Below, one piece after another: positions 50,842 to 59,830 of a DNA stretch of 64,000 bases (within the stretch, counting starts at the first letter, position 1; the number at the start of each line of letters is the position of its first letter). Where the stretch lies: NCBI RefSeq assembly GCF_900115925.1, contig NZ_FOYF01000003.1, forward strand, positions 124,001 through 188,000. Reading direction: 5' to 3'. Position numbers and translations under genes: made by a program. Source of the DNA: Bacillus sp. cl95. Its GTDB lineage: Bacteria; Bacillota; Bacilli; Bacillales; Cytobacillaceae. The notes under the pieces are model-generated. The model was not told where the DNA came from and ran no database searches. It worked only from the letters and a program-made list of their open reading frames with translations.

Positions 50842-51534
50842 ATGAAAAAAACAAAACTAGGTGGAATTTCTTCGGTTATTGTAGGATTATTGTACTTTTT
50901 AACGGTTATTATTGTTCTCCTTTCTCCACCTGGAGCTAATCCAGTCGTTGATCATGTGACATATATGAATCAACTGATCGCGGTCCATTACATACTCGCT
51001 ATATTGGGTGTACTTGGAATCATGGTTGTACTTGCAGTTTCAAATAGTTTAGAAGCATTCACCTCTAAAAGCGAGTGGTATTCCTATTCAAAGATTATGG
51101 CCATCATCGGATTTTCGGTCCTTGCCTTGAACAATTTCCGCCAAATTGGCATCGATCATGAACTTAGTCATGAGGCAATGGCCAAGGGTGGAGAGACGCT
51201 TGATACAATTGTCATGTCGTGGGTAGGACTAGTTGAATTAAGCCCACAAGGTTGGTTAGATTTTGGGTTTGTAGGATTATGGGTTCTAACTGTTGGTATC
51301 ATCACATACAAACACAGTTCTAAAAAAATCTTATCCGGTTTAGGAGTCGTAGCTGGGGCTTGTTTTATTTTGACCGTTATTGGCAATGTAACAGGTATAT
51401 CTCTGCTTGTCATGATTGGAATGGGATTAGGGGGACTAGTGGTTATGCCTATCTGGTTTATTGCTAATGGAATTGGTCTATTAAAGAGAAATAAACAAGT
51501 TGTAAGCCAGCAATCTAGTAATGTTACAGTTTAA
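50842..51534 (+). CDS. DUF4386-like membrane protein
   Basis: The 230-residue product has about six membrane helices (MKKTKLGGISSVIVGLLYFLTVIIVLLSP; HYILAILGVLGIMVVLAV; GFVGLWVLTVGII), a layout like DUF4386/integral-membrane proteins of Bacillus. I cannot name a function. TTTAGGAGAATTAT precedes the ATG. The GNAT gene starts 30 bp after it, so they may be co-transcribed. Confidence 0.75.
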   Translation: MKKTKLGGISSVIVGLLYFLTVIIVLLSPPGANPVVDHVTYMNQLIAVHYILAILGVLGIMVVLAVSNSLEAFTSKSEWYSYSKIMAIIGFSVLALNNFRQIGIDHELSHEAMAKGGETLDTIVMSWVGLVELSPQGWLDFGFVGLWVLTVGIITYKHSSKKILSGLGVVAGACFILTVIGNVTGISLLVMIGMGLGGLVVMPIWFIANGIGLLKRNKQVVSQQSSNVTV

Positions 51535-51563
51535 ATTCTTAACTCAAAAAGGGTGATTTTAAA

Positions 51564-52124
51564 ATGGTGAACTTAGTTCCTCACAGCCTGGATTTTGCAG
51601 AAAGAATCTTTCAATTGTCTTCGGATGAGGAAGTTAATCATCACTTAAGCTTTAAGGACGATTCCGTAGAAGAAACGAAATGGTTTATCACTCATATTAT
51701 AAACGAAGAAAAAGAGGGCAGAGCTGTCAGCAGGGTAATCCTTGACGATAGGCTTGAACCAATAGGTTTAACGACACTCATGAGTATTAATCATGACAAA
51801 CGTAGCTGTCACTTAGGTAGTTGGTTAGGGAAGGACTACTGGGGTAAGGGGTATAACCAAGAAGCAAAGGAGCAAATTCTCGAGATTGCTTTTGAACAAC
51901 TTGGTTTAGAAAGGGTGTTTGCAGGTGCCCGCGCCGAAAACATCCGTTCACAGAAAGCCCAAGAAAAACTCCCATACATTACATTAAACGTCCAAGACCT
52001 TTATCCACAAGAATTAGAAACGCTCGAGAAAAAGGAAAAGGTTCCTTGTGTGTTGCACGCTTTTTTCAAGGAGGATTTCTTGAAATATAAAGCTAAAGCT
52101 AGAATATCTGCACTCAATAAGTGA
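51564..52124 (+). CDS. RimJ/RimL-type GNAT acetyltransferase
   Basis: The 186-residue product has the GNAT fold of the RimJ/L type: SWLGKDYWGKGYNQEAKEQILEIAFEQLGLERVFAGARAENIRSQKAQEKL. Motif A (GKGYN) is complete. It probably N-acetylates a protein N-terminus or small amine. GGGTGATTTTAAA before the ATG is only a moderate ribosome site. Confidence 0.88.
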   Translation: MVNLVPHSLDFAERIFQLSSDEEVNHHLSFKDDSVEETKWFITHIINEEKEGRAVSRVILDDRLEPIGLTTLMSINHDKRSCHLGSWLGKDYWGKGYNQEAKEQILEIAFEQLGLERVFAGARAENIRSQKAQEKLPYITLNVQDLYPQELETLEKKEKVPCVLHAFFKEDFLKYKAKARISALNK

Positions 52125-52151
52125 TTATTCAATTGCAAAAAAAAACATTAG

Positions 52152-52190
52152 AAGCAGTGTTTTCGCTATAGAAATCACTGCTTTTAGTTT
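52152..52190. terminator. Terminator between convergent genes
   Basis: Stem aagcagtg / cactgctt followed by TT on the plus strand, with A run on the other side. Confidence 0.75.
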
Positions 52191-52208
52191 CTATGATCCA
52201 ATATCAAA

Positions 52209-53588
52209 TTATCTAACAGGCAATTCAACAACAAAAGTAGTTCCTTCTTCTGCTTTACTATGAACGATGATGTTTCCATCATGCAATTTGACAATGGTAT
52301 CTACAATGGAAAGACCGAGTCCTGTCCCCTCGATTGTCCGTGTACGCGCTCTATCAGCCCGATAAAAGCGTTCAAAAATCCTTCCTAATTCTGTTTTATC
52401 TAGTCCAATTCCTGTATCCTTAAAAGTCACTTTGATCGATTCTTTGCTTTCTACAATGGAAATGTCTATATTTCCTTGAGGTTTATTATACTTGATGGCA
52501 TTCGATAATAAGTTATCCCAAATGGTATTTAGTAAAGATGGATCACCCAGGATGCTAGTCTCAGGCAGGGTGTAGGAAATCATTATTTCCTTTTCACTTA
52601 TTAGCCATTGATAATTTCTGATTAACTCTTTTATTTGCTGATCGACATTGAATCGCTTTTTTACCATCAACTCATTATTTCGATCTAATGAGGCAAGAAG
52701 TAATAATTGTTTCGTTAATGTTGAAAGTCTTTTAATTTCACCATTAATGATGGAGACGTACTGAGATCTTTCTTCAAGACTCATTGATTCATTATCCAGT
52801 AGGTTCGTGTATCCTTTTATGTTGGAAAGAGGTGACTGTATATCATGTGAAATGTTTGAGATGAATTCCTTCCTCATCTCATCCATCTGTTCCAATTTCT
52901 TCGCCATTTGTAAGAAACTATGTGACAGTTCCCCCAATTCGTCACGACGATTTATATCCAGTACTACATTAAAGTTTCCGTTCGCAAGTGATTTGGTTGC
53001 GTTGGTTAGTCTTGATATTGGTTTTACTAAGTATTTCGTACTGAATACAACCATCACAATACTCAAAGTAATAGCTAATGTGAGAAGCCACCCGAATAAT
53101 AGATGCATTTCATTAAATAGAAGCTTAATATCCGGTCTAAGAAATAGTGCGAAATCTTTTCCGTTATGTGTCAATGGGATACCTATCGAATTCTTCAATT
53201 CATTTGCAAAGAAACCTGTTACAAATGTGTGTTCCGGAAAATGAAGAATGCCATGATAAATATCACCATTCAAAACATACTGTTTAGTAGAAGAAGGGAG
53301 AGAATTGTCCCTGAATGGTGCGCCAAAATAAGATTCTTTCCCTAAAGGGTCTACTAAGTAAATTTGATATCCGATGGCTGAAATGTTTTCTAAATACTCA
53401 TTTAAGTTGACATCAGGATGATTTTCAACAAAAACGGCAATATCTAATGCAATTTTTGTATTTTTTTGATCATTAAAAGGCTTCAATTTTTGTTGGTAAT
53501 AGGTGTTGGAGATAAAAAAAGCTAAGATACCACTTAGAAACATAATTCCTATCGTAACTACTACAAATTTTACATAAAGAGATTTCAA
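52209..53588 (-). CDS. hssS: Heme-stress sensor histidine kinase, HssS-like
   Basis: The 459-residue product has two membrane helices (about 8-28 and 163-185) flanking a ~130-residue external sensor domain, then HAMP, HisKA with H248 (EFISNISHDIQSPLSN) and HATPase_c (NAIKYN, DTGIGL, GTGLGLSI). Length and layout match staphylococcal HssS. It overlaps the regulator gene by 4 bp (TTG start inside the CGTTGA end). The linked hrtBA genes and operator support a role in sensing excess heme. Confidence 0.85.
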   Translation of the reverse strand: MKSLYVKFVVVTIGIMFLSGILAFFISNTYYQQKLKPFNDQKNTKIALDIAVFVENHPDVNLNEYLENISAIGYQIYLVDPLGKESYFGAPFRDNSLPSSTKQYVLNGDIYHGILHFPEHTFVTGFFANELKNSIGIPLTHNGKDFALFLRPDIKLLFNEMHLLFGWLLTLAITLSIVMVVFSTKYLVKPISRLTNATKSLANGNFNVVLDINRRDELGELSHSFLQMAKKLEQMDEMRKEFISNISHDIQSPLSNIKGYTNLLDNESMSLEERSQYVSIINGEIKRLSTLTKQLLLLASLDRNNELMVKKRFNVDQQIKELIRNYQWLISEKEIMISYTLPETSILGDPSLLNTIWDNLLSNAIKYNKPQGNIDISIVESKESIKVTFKDTGIGLDKTELGRIFERFYRADRARTRTIEGTGLGLSIVDTIVKLHDGNIIVHSKAEEGTTFVVELPVR

Positions 53589-54265
53589 CGGCGTTTAACC
53601 TCCAATAGATATCCCACTCCACGTACTGTCTTGATTTGAAAATCATCTGATAATTTAGAAAAACGTTCTCTTAATCTTTTGATATGAACATCTACTGTTC
53701 GGTCATCGCCTTCATAGTCTAACCCCCAAATTTGCCCGATTAATTGATCTCTAGAAAACACTTGCGCAGGATTTGAAAATAACAGATTCAAAAGTTCAAA
53801 TTCCTTCAAAGGTAAAAGGATGGTTCGGTCGCCAATTTTTACTTCATAGCTTTTTTTGTTTATGATTGTATCTCCTATGCGGATTGTGCTTTCATCAGAT
53901 TGGCTATCGTATCTCCGGAGCAAAGCTTTGATTCGGAAGATTAATTCTTTCGGTTCAAATGGTTTAATAAGATAATCATCCGTCCCAGATTGAAAACCTT
54001 CCTCTTTATCCTCGATTTGATTCTTAGCCGTTAAAAGGATTACTGGTATGTCATATTGCTTCCGAATCTCTCTCGTCAAAGCATACCCATCTATATAAGG
54101 CATCATGACATCTACAACCGCTAAATTACATCGTTCCTTTTTTAGGATCTTCAAGGCTTCGATACCGTCTTTTGCACCGAATACTTGATAACCTGCGTCG
54201 GTTAATTGAATACCTAGTAATTTAAGAATATTGATATCGTCATCTACAATAAGAATGTTTGTCAT
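53585..54265 (-). CDS. hssR: OmpR-family response regulator, HssR-like
   Basis: The 226-residue product has a receiver with D52 (LAVVDVMMPYIDGY) and a C-terminal winged helix (LPLKEFELLNLLFSNPAQVFSRDQL, YEGDDRTVDVHIKRLRERF, IKTVRGVGYLLE). It is close to S. aureus HssR in motifs and length. CAGGAGTAAATACG precedes the ATG. It is separated from the hrtBA unit by a terminator, so the regulator pair has its own promoter. Confidence 0.88.
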   Translation of the reverse strand: MTNILIVDDDINILKLLGIQLTDAGYQVFGAKDGIEALKILKKERCNLAVVDVMMPYIDGYALTREIRKQYDIPVILLTAKNQIEDKEEGFQSGTDDYLIKPFEPKELIFRIKALLRRYDSQSDESTIRIGDTIINKKSYEVKIGDRTILLPLKEFELLNLLFSNPAQVFSRDQLIGQIWGLDYEGDDRTVDVHIKRLRERFSKLSDDFQIKTVRGVGYLLEVKRR

Positions 54266-54332
54266 CGTATTTACTCCTGTATATTGATCATTTGCCTACA
54301 AACCAATTAAACATGTCTATTAAATATTAATA

Positions 54333-54364
54333 CAAAAAAATAGCCCTGCACAATCTATCAGGGC
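54333..54364 (-). terminator. Terminator of hrtBA
   Basis: On the minus strand, stem gccctg / cagggc followed by tattttttt. Confidence 0.8.
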
Positions 54365-54422
54365 ATGTAGTAAAAATGTTTTCATGAGCTTTAAGAAGTT
54401 CCTGAAAGGTTAAAATTTCTAC

Positions 54423-55097
54423 TCATGAAACAAGTCCATCATTCATGTTAATAATATGATCTGCATAAGCAAGCATTTCTAGGTCATGGGTAACCATTAA
54501 GGTAGTTATGTTCAAAGTTTTAGTAAGGCTACTAATTAGTGACATTACGTCTTTAGATCTTTTTGAATCCAAGCTTGCAGTCGGTTCATCTGCAAAGAGA
54601 ATTTTTGGTTTATGGATGATTGCGCGAGCAATTGCGACACGCTGTTTTTCCCCGCCTGACAATGAAGCTGGGTAGGCGTTCCTCTTATGTTCCATTTCGA
54701 CTAATTTTAAAACTCTCTCAATTTCTTTCTTTGGTTCATTTTTCTTTAATTTTATTCCTGAAACATCCAGCATGAGCATCAATTGTTCCTCTACTGTGAG
54801 AAAAGGAACGAGATGTGCAAATTGAAATACGAAGCCAAATTTTCGTGCACGTATTTTACGAATTTGCTCTTGACTTAAGATACTCATATTTTCTCCTTCA
54901 AATACTATTTGACCTTCTGTTGCAGATTGAAGTCCCGCTGCAATCGTAAGGAGGGTACTTTTGCCAGATCCTGAGGCACCAACCAATGCTGTAATTTCGC
55001 CTTCTCTAAGAGTAAGATTTATTCCTTTTAAGATTTCTTCCTTTACTTCACCATTTGTAAATGTTTTTGTTACTTCATTCATTGAAAAAAAGGTCAT
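54423..55097 (-). CDS. hrtA: ABC transporter ATPase, HrtA-like
   Basis: The 224-residue ATPase has Walker A GASGSGKS, Q-loop FQFAHLVPF, signature LSGGEKQ, Walker B ILFADEPTASLD and the switch His in VTHDLE. It is the MacB/LolD-type subgroup that drives FtsX-like permeases. ATG 55097 follows AAGGAGAGATTTAA and lies 1 bp after the permease stop. With HrtB it should export or detoxify heme at the membrane. Confidence 0.88.
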   Translation of the reverse strand: MTFFSMNEVTKTFTNGEVKEEILKGINLTLREGEITALVGASGSGKSTLLTIAAGLQSATEGQIVFEGENMSILSQEQIRKIRARKFGFVFQFAHLVPFLTVEEQLMLMLDVSGIKLKKNEPKKEIERVLKLVEMEHKRNAYPASLSGGEKQRVAIARAIIHKPKILFADEPTASLDSKRSKDVMSLISSLTKTLNITTLMVTHDLEMLAYADHIINMNDGLVS

Positions 55098-55098
55098 T

Positions 55099-56133
55099 TT
55101 AAATCTCTCCTTGTTGAATGGCTTGTAAAGGCTCAACTTTTTTAATTTGAACACCCGAAAGGGTAGATCCTATAAAACCGATAATCACAAAGACGATCGA
55201 CAATTCTATGGTTGTTTCAAGGGTTAGACTGAAGGGCATTCCTTTAGGTGCAAGAATATTAAAAATTTGACTTAATGCAACAGATAAGACAAGTGCGAAG
55301 GTTGTAATCAAAAGCATTTGTGTCCACATCATCTTGAACAACGCACTTGTTTTCACACCAATCGCTTTTAAGATGCCGAACAACGCTATCTTTTGAACAT
55401 TCATCATATAAAAGAAGATGGCGAATAACATTCCGCTAATGACGACTAGAAACCAAACAATCATATTAAGGGATAACTGTTCTGCGCTATAACTAGGAAT
55501 AGTTTGGAGAAACTCTTTCTTTGTATATGATTGTAATTCGGGGAAAACTTGTGTTTTCTTTCCTCCTGGTATAAAAAGCAGCTGCATTTCATCATCGCGG
55601 TAAATTTCTTTGTAATTCTCTATGTTAATATAAGCGACGGGTGAATGACTGTATTTCTTTTGATCAACGAAACCTCTTACTATAAATTGACCACTAAATT
55701 GATTGTTGGTTAAGATATCTCCGACTTTTATGCCTGCATCTTCCATTGATCGATCTAGTATGATTTCTCCGTCTTTAACGTTTTCAAACAAATTGGAATC
55801 AGTTGAAGTTACAAAAGCGACGCTTCTTTGTTTCTCATTCCTATCATTCAAAAAGCCCAACTGAATTGAAAAAGCTACCGCATCTTTTTGTTCATTTAAC
55901 ATTTCCTCTTGGGTACTGTTATCGATTCTCGATAGATTATGGGTGTCGTCTGCATTTGCATTCATGAAAAATTGACCGTTTGGCAGATCTTTAATTAATG
56001 CTGCATTATCTTGAGATAATCCATTCGCTAATCCAGAGATGATAAACGTCAATAAGCTAACCAGAATTATGATTGAAGCTAAAATCAGGAACCTTACTTT
56101 ATTTTTCTTCATTTCTTTCCAGGCAATGTTCAT
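55099..56133 (-). CDS. hrtB: FtsX-like permease, HrtB-like
   Basis: The 344-residue product has one N-terminal helix (ILASIIILVSLLTFIISGLANGL), a ~200-residue external domain and three C-terminal helices with FYMMNVQKIALFGILKAIGVKTSALF, the FtsX signature. Length, the ISGLANGLSQ segment and the motif order match staphylococcal HrtB. ATG 56133 follows TTTGGAGGAGTTAAT. The gene order is hrtB-hrtA, the reverse of S. aureus. Confidence 0.87.
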   Translation of the reverse strand: MNIAWKEMKKNKVRFLILASIIILVSLLTFIISGLANGLSQDNAALIKDLPNGQFFMNANADDTHNLSRIDNSTQEEMLNEQKDAVAFSIQLGFLNDRNEKQRSVAFVTSTDSNLFENVKDGEIILDRSMEDAGIKVGDILTNNQFSGQFIVRGFVDQKKYSHSPVAYINIENYKEIYRDDEMQLLFIPGGKKTQVFPELQSYTKKEFLQTIPSYSAEQLSLNMIVWFLVVISGMLFAIFFYMMNVQKIALFGILKAIGVKTSALFKMMWTQMLLITTFALVLSVALSQIFNILAPKGMPFSLTLETTIELSIVFVIIGFIGSTLSGVQIKKVEPLQAIQQGEI

Positions 56134-56177
56134 ATTAACTCCTCCAAACATCTTTGTTATACATAGATTAAACGTTA

Positions 56178-56197
56178 TATATGAACAGAAGATGAAC
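56178..56197 (-). promoter_or_regulatory. HssR-type direct-repeat operator upstream of hrtB
   Basis: Read on the minus strand: GTTCATCTT-CT-GTTCATATA. This is nearly the direct repeat GTTCATATT-N2-GTTCATATT known for HssR at the S. aureus hrtAB promoter. It lies 45-64 bp upstream of the hrtB start. Repeats 11 bp apart suit an OmpR-type dimer. Confidence 0.8.
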
Positions 56198-56306
56198 AGA
56201 TAATAGCTTGGATTCGTGATTAGCACTAGAACATGTACTTTTGTAGACGTGCAACGAATTTCCATAAGCCTCATAACATATCGTAATTGTTCTAGGAGGT
56301 ATATTT

Positions 56307-56573
56307 ATGTTCAACTATCCAAATGGAGGTCATCCTTCACAACCAAATCCATCAATACCCGATCAATGGGTGCAGTATATCCAACCACTATTGGACGAAG
56401 CATTGAAAGAAGTCAATGAAGGAATAAATTTGACTCACTTGTTCCAAGAGTACATTTTAGCAGGTGTACTAGTGGGCAAAGGGTTTTCGCCTCAACAAGC
56501 CATCGCACAGGTTGAAAAATGGGAAAAGAGTGGGGAATCGAAGCTATTAGTACAAAGCAAAATGAAGAAATAA
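56307..56573 (+). CDS. Hypothetical protein, 88 residues
   Basis: The N-terminus is rich in Pro, Asn and Gly (MFNYPNGGHPSQPNPSIP), followed by amphipathic helices (WVQYIQPLLDEALKEVNEGINLTHLFQEYILAGVLVGKGFSP). It is probably a small soluble, helical protein. I do not recognise the family. CTAGGAGGTATATTT is a strong ribosome site. It is divergent from hrtB and could be affected by the same promoter region, but a heme link is not shown. Confidence 0.75.
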   Translation: MFNYPNGGHPSQPNPSIPDQWVQYIQPLLDEALKEVNEGINLTHLFQEYILAGVLVGKGFSPQQAIAQVEKWEKSGESKLLVQSKMKK

Positions 56574-56616
56574 ACATTGGGCAATGAATGGGTTCATTTG
56601 AAATGAACTGCAGAAA

Positions 56617-56653
56617 AAGACCGTTCAGGATTCATACCAGAACGGTTTTTTTT
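56617..56653 (+). terminator. Rho-independent terminator
   Basis: Stem aaccgttct-type (accgttc / gaacggt) followed by eight T. Confidence 0.8.
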
Positions 56654-56813
56654 CTGTTTATGATTGGTTCAATTCATACTCGGATTATTTAACAAGATTA
56701 GGAACATTGAACAGATATAAGAAGATGAATATTGTATGTTCAAAGACTTTTGATTTTTCAATTCATCTAAAGGAAGTTGAATCTGAATAAAGAGCCTTTT
56801 TCATCTGATATCG

Positions 56814-57587
56814 CTAATTTGATAGGAAATGAAACAGTGCTGGGACTCGCTCTCTAAAAGCGTCATAGTTGTGTTCACCATCTGTGATGATACTAAAGTT
56901 TGTCTGAGGGAGTTTCTGATTGATAATTTCATATATAGCTTGATTAGATGCTAAAAATCCATTACTGATTTCCTCATTATTTGCAGATTCTTTCGTCCCG
57001 CAGTCCATGTAAAAACTTTCAATGGAAGACAAATCACTTTCCCTCAATAGTACCTCAATTTCTTCTTGATTACGGAAGAATGCCGATGAGAAGACGGAAA
57101 TGTTTTTAAATAGGTTTGGATATGTGCAAGCCGCGTACGTAGCGATAAGACCACCTAACGATATTCCAGCCATTGCTGAATATGCTTTATTCGTCCGGTA
57201 TTGTTGTTCTATATATGGTATAAGCTCAGATACAATAAATTCTATATACTGTTTTCCTTTTCCACCAAGTGAACTTGGTTCTCCAGTTAACCTTTCGCTA
57301 TATTCTCCGATCACCCAAGGGCAATATTCATTCATTCGCTCCTCTAGGTTCAAGTCGATTGCGACGACAATCACCTTTAATGCATTTTGATTCAGATAGT
57401 CTTCCAATCTTAATGAGTTCCCCTTGATAGCTTCCTCATCATTAAAGACATTCTGACCATCGTGCATATATAGAACAGGATATTCTTCATTTGCTTGCTC
57501 ATAGTTATTTGGAAGATAAATGCGAATTATTCTTTCTTGTTTTAATATCGAGGAATAAAAGGATATCTTCTTTAACAGTTGAACCAC
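56814..57587 (-). CDS. Esterase-D/Fes-type alpha/beta-hydrolase (copy 1)
   Basis: The 257-residue product matches the putative-esterase family: RIIRIYLPNNY, YPVLYMHDGQNVF, nucleophile elbow AGISLGGLIATYAA, Asp in FYMDCGTKE and His in GEHNYDAF. Members hydrolyse esters such as siderophores or S-formylglutathione. There is no signal peptide. The GTG start has a close GAAAGG site. A paralogue is divergently encoded 127 bp away. Confidence 0.88.
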   Translation of the reverse strand: MVQLLKKISFYSSILKQERIIRIYLPNNYEQANEEYPVLYMHDGQNVFNDEEAIKGNSLRLEDYLNQNALKVIVVAIDLNLEERMNEYCPWVIGEYSERLTGEPSSLGGKGKQYIEFIVSELIPYIEQQYRTNKAYSAMAGISLGGLIATYAACTYPNLFKNISVFSSAFFRNQEEIEVLLRESDLSSIESFYMDCGTKESANNEEISNGFLASNQAIYEIINQKLPQTNFSIITDGEHNYDAFRERVPALFHFLSN

Positions 57588-57714
57588 AACCTTTCAGATT
57601 CTATTTGTTTACTTATTTTAACAAATAAAGAATATTATAGCTGAAATTTCTAAGGAAATAGTATAATTAGTTTAATTATTAAAGAGGCTTTGATTGAATT
57701 GGAGATGAAAAAAC

Positions 57715-58491
57715 ATGCAGGAACTATTTAAGGTAGTGATTACACCATTTAATCGTGAACGTACGATAAGGGTATACTTACCGCTCGATTACAAAACATC
57801 TGATAAGAAGTATCCTGTCCTTTATATGCATGACGGACAAAATCTATTTCGAGATGAAGATGCTTCTTTCGGCACCTGTTGGGGTATTCAACACTACCTC
57901 GACAAGAGCGGATTAGATTTGATTGTCGTTGGTATCGATTGTGATGGAGAAGTACGTCTGGATGAATATGCTCCATGGCCAAATGTAACGGTTGGCAAAG
58001 AAATGTTGAATGTAGACAGGGTTTTTGGCGGAGAAGGGAAGCAATATATCGACTATATCGTTTCAGAGCTTAAGCCCCTCATTGATCGTACTTACAGAAC
58101 AATTCCAGAAGATACATCAATGGCCGGGAGTTCAATGGGTGGCTTGATTTCAACCTATGCAGCTTGTGAATACCCTCATATATTTAAAAAAATTGCTTCC
58201 ATTTCATCTGCTTATTGGTTTAATCAAGATGAGATTGAAAAGTTAATTGAAGAGAGTGACTTATCAGCTATCAATAAATTTTATCTTGATATTGGGACGA
58301 AAGAAATTGCTGATGAATCACGGAATCAAAGATTTATAGAGTCTAGTAGAACAGTTTATGATTTGTTTAAAGACAAAGTAGGCGATTCCCGTTTCGTCAT
58401 TGCAGAAGGTGCGGAACATAATGAAAAGGCATGGCGTGAGCGTGTGCCGGAGATTTTTGCATATTTATTTGAGCCATTAAAGGAGAAGTAA
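57715..58491 (+). CDS. Esterase-D/Fes-type alpha/beta-hydrolase (copy 2)
   Basis: The 258-residue product is closely similar to its divergent neighbour: RTIRVYLPLDY, YPVLYMHDGQNLF, elbow AGSSMGGLISTYAA, Asp in LDIGTKE and His in AEHNEKAW. The triad is intact. TTGGAGATGAAAAAAC precedes the ATG. The next gene begins 1 bp after its stop. Inverted duplication followed by divergence is the simplest origin of the pair. Confidence 0.88.
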   Translation: MQELFKVVITPFNRERTIRVYLPLDYKTSDKKYPVLYMHDGQNLFRDEDASFGTCWGIQHYLDKSGLDLIVVGIDCDGEVRLDEYAPWPNVTVGKEMLNVDRVFGGEGKQYIDYIVSELKPLIDRTYRTIPEDTSMAGSSMGGLISTYAACEYPHIFKKIASISSAYWFNQDEIEKLIEESDLSAINKFYLDIGTKEIADESRNQRFIESSRTVYDLFKDKVGDSRFVIAEGAEHNEKAWRERVPEIFAYLFEPLKEK

Positions 58492-58492
58492 G

Positions 58493-58834
58493 ATGGAATT
58501 ACTTACTGATAGGTTGAGATTAATCCCATTCACAGAAGAAACAGTGAATGAATATTTGCATGGTGAAGAGATTGGTCCGCACATCCAGATGTTTGTAAAA
58601 GAACTGAAGTATGATCCTAGCCTTTTAGGTTGGGGTGTATGGCTTGTCCTAGATAAAAAGACTAAAACTGTTCTTGGAGATATTGGATTTAAAGGGAAAC
58701 CCGATGCAGAAAATCAGGTGGAAGTCGGATATGGAATTAGGTCTTTTGCTCAAAATAATGGCATTACGGATCGTATAGTTTACGTCTATCTAAGTTCAGT
58801 GCTAAGAAAAGTCATTAACGCGCAATCGGCTTAA
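58493..58834 (+). pseudogene. GNAT acetyltransferase, C-terminally truncated
   Basis: The 113-residue frame matches the first two-thirds of a RimJ/L-type GNAT (MELLTDRLRLIPFTEE..., VLGDIGFKGKPDAENQVEVGYGI). It loses similarity in the acetyl-CoA loop (SFAQNNGITDR instead of a Q-N-K-G-Y-A-type motif). The usual last ~60 residues, including motif B, are absent, and no other frame restores them. It cannot be a normal acetyltransferase. The upstream AAGGAGAAG is a good ribosome site. Confidence 0.7.
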
Positions 58835-58861
58835 AAATATTGGGAGAGGAGAACTCCATTT

Positions 58862-59299
58862 ATGGAAATAAGGAAACCAAACGATTCGGAATATAAAAAG
58901 GTTTTATCACTTTCACCACAAGCATTATTCGATGGTACATTAGGCGAGGTAAAACCGTCAGATGAAAAAGTCAAACAAGTTATTGAACCATTATTGCAGA
59001 AAGGAAGCTATTATTTAATAGCAACTGAAGGCGATAATCTAATGGGTTGGATTCTTATAGGAACAAGTAAAGATCAATTTACTGAAAAGATATATGGATT
59101 TATTTATGAATTGTTTGTGTTAGCAGAATTTAGAGGGAATGGAATTTCAAAACGATTGATGAAGACTGGTATCGAACATCTTAAACAAGATGGATTTTCA
59201 GAGGTTCGTTTAAGCGTATATTGTGGAAATCAAGCTATTAGACTGTATGAAAAATTGGGATTCAAAAATAGAACCATTACAATGAGTATGCCCATTTAA
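58862..59299 (+). CDS. GNAT-family N-acetyltransferase
   Basis: The 145-residue product has motif A (LFVLAEFRGNGISKRLMKTGIEHL) and motif B (SVYCGNQAIRLYEKLGFKNRTI) of a complete GNAT. GGGAGAGGAGAACTCCATT precedes the ATG. It follows the truncated GNAT and probably shares its transcript. Substrate unknown. Confidence 0.9.
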   Translation: MEIRKPNDSEYKKVLSLSPQALFDGTLGEVKPSDEKVKQVIEPLLQKGSYYLIATEGDNLMGWILIGTSKDQFTEKIYGFIYELFVLAEFRGNGISKRLMKTGIEHLKQDGFSEVRLSVYCGNQAIRLYEKLGFKNRTITMSMPI

Positions 59300-59490
59300 A
59301 ACGACTATCTTTATTAAATAAATAAAAGGCTGGTTTATTGAGAATTGGGGAACCAAAAAAATGGTTTCCTAACATTTTATCGAAAAATTAACATTAAACA
59401 TTAACAGAGCCTTCCATTAAGTAATGTTATCTTTTATGAGAAAATTTCCCATTAGATTACCGAGAGCTGAATAGCTGTACATAAATTATT

Positions 59491-59528
59491 AAAGGATTTC
59501 CTGGAAAAAAAGGAAGTCCTTCTTCTTT
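59491..59528 (+). terminator. Hairpin terminator
   Basis: Stem aaggatttcc / ggaagtcctt followed by T-rich sequence, in the 272-bp gap after the GNAT gene. Confidence 0.7.
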
Positions 59529-59571
59529 ATAATTAACCACCTTCGAGGGAGACTACAATGGTATCGACTCC

Positions 59572-59757
59572 GTGAAGGACGGGATCTATTTTGAAAAATC
59601 AATGGAGGACAAGAGTCTAATGACCGAAACTAAAGAAGAACTAAAGCAACAGCTAGGTGTACTTACGGCTCGCAGGGATCGGATGCAAAAAAATCTCTAT
59701 GAGGTCGAGAAGGAAATCACAGTAGTCAACAAGAAGTTAGCGATGCTCAAGAAATAA
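59572..59757 (+). CDS. Small coiled-coil protein, unknown function
   Basis: The core (MTETKEELKQQLGVLTARRDRMQ..., EVEKEITVVNKKLAMLKK) is a single amphipathic helix suited to a coiled coil. Two starts are possible. GTG 59572 overlaps the TGA of a 5-codon frame (ATG 59554, with GAGGGAG upstream), suggesting coupling; ATG 59620 has GGAGG 11 nt upstream and gives 45 residues. I do not recognise a family. Confidence 0.6.
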   Translation: MKDGIYFEKSMEDKSLMTETKEELKQQLGVLTARRDRMQKNLYEVEKEITVVNKKLAMLKK

Positions 59758-59830
59758 CCAACAGAGCCTATGTAAAAATTAGGAATAAACTTCATCATAA
59801 GGTCCACCCTATATAAAAAGGGGTGTAACT

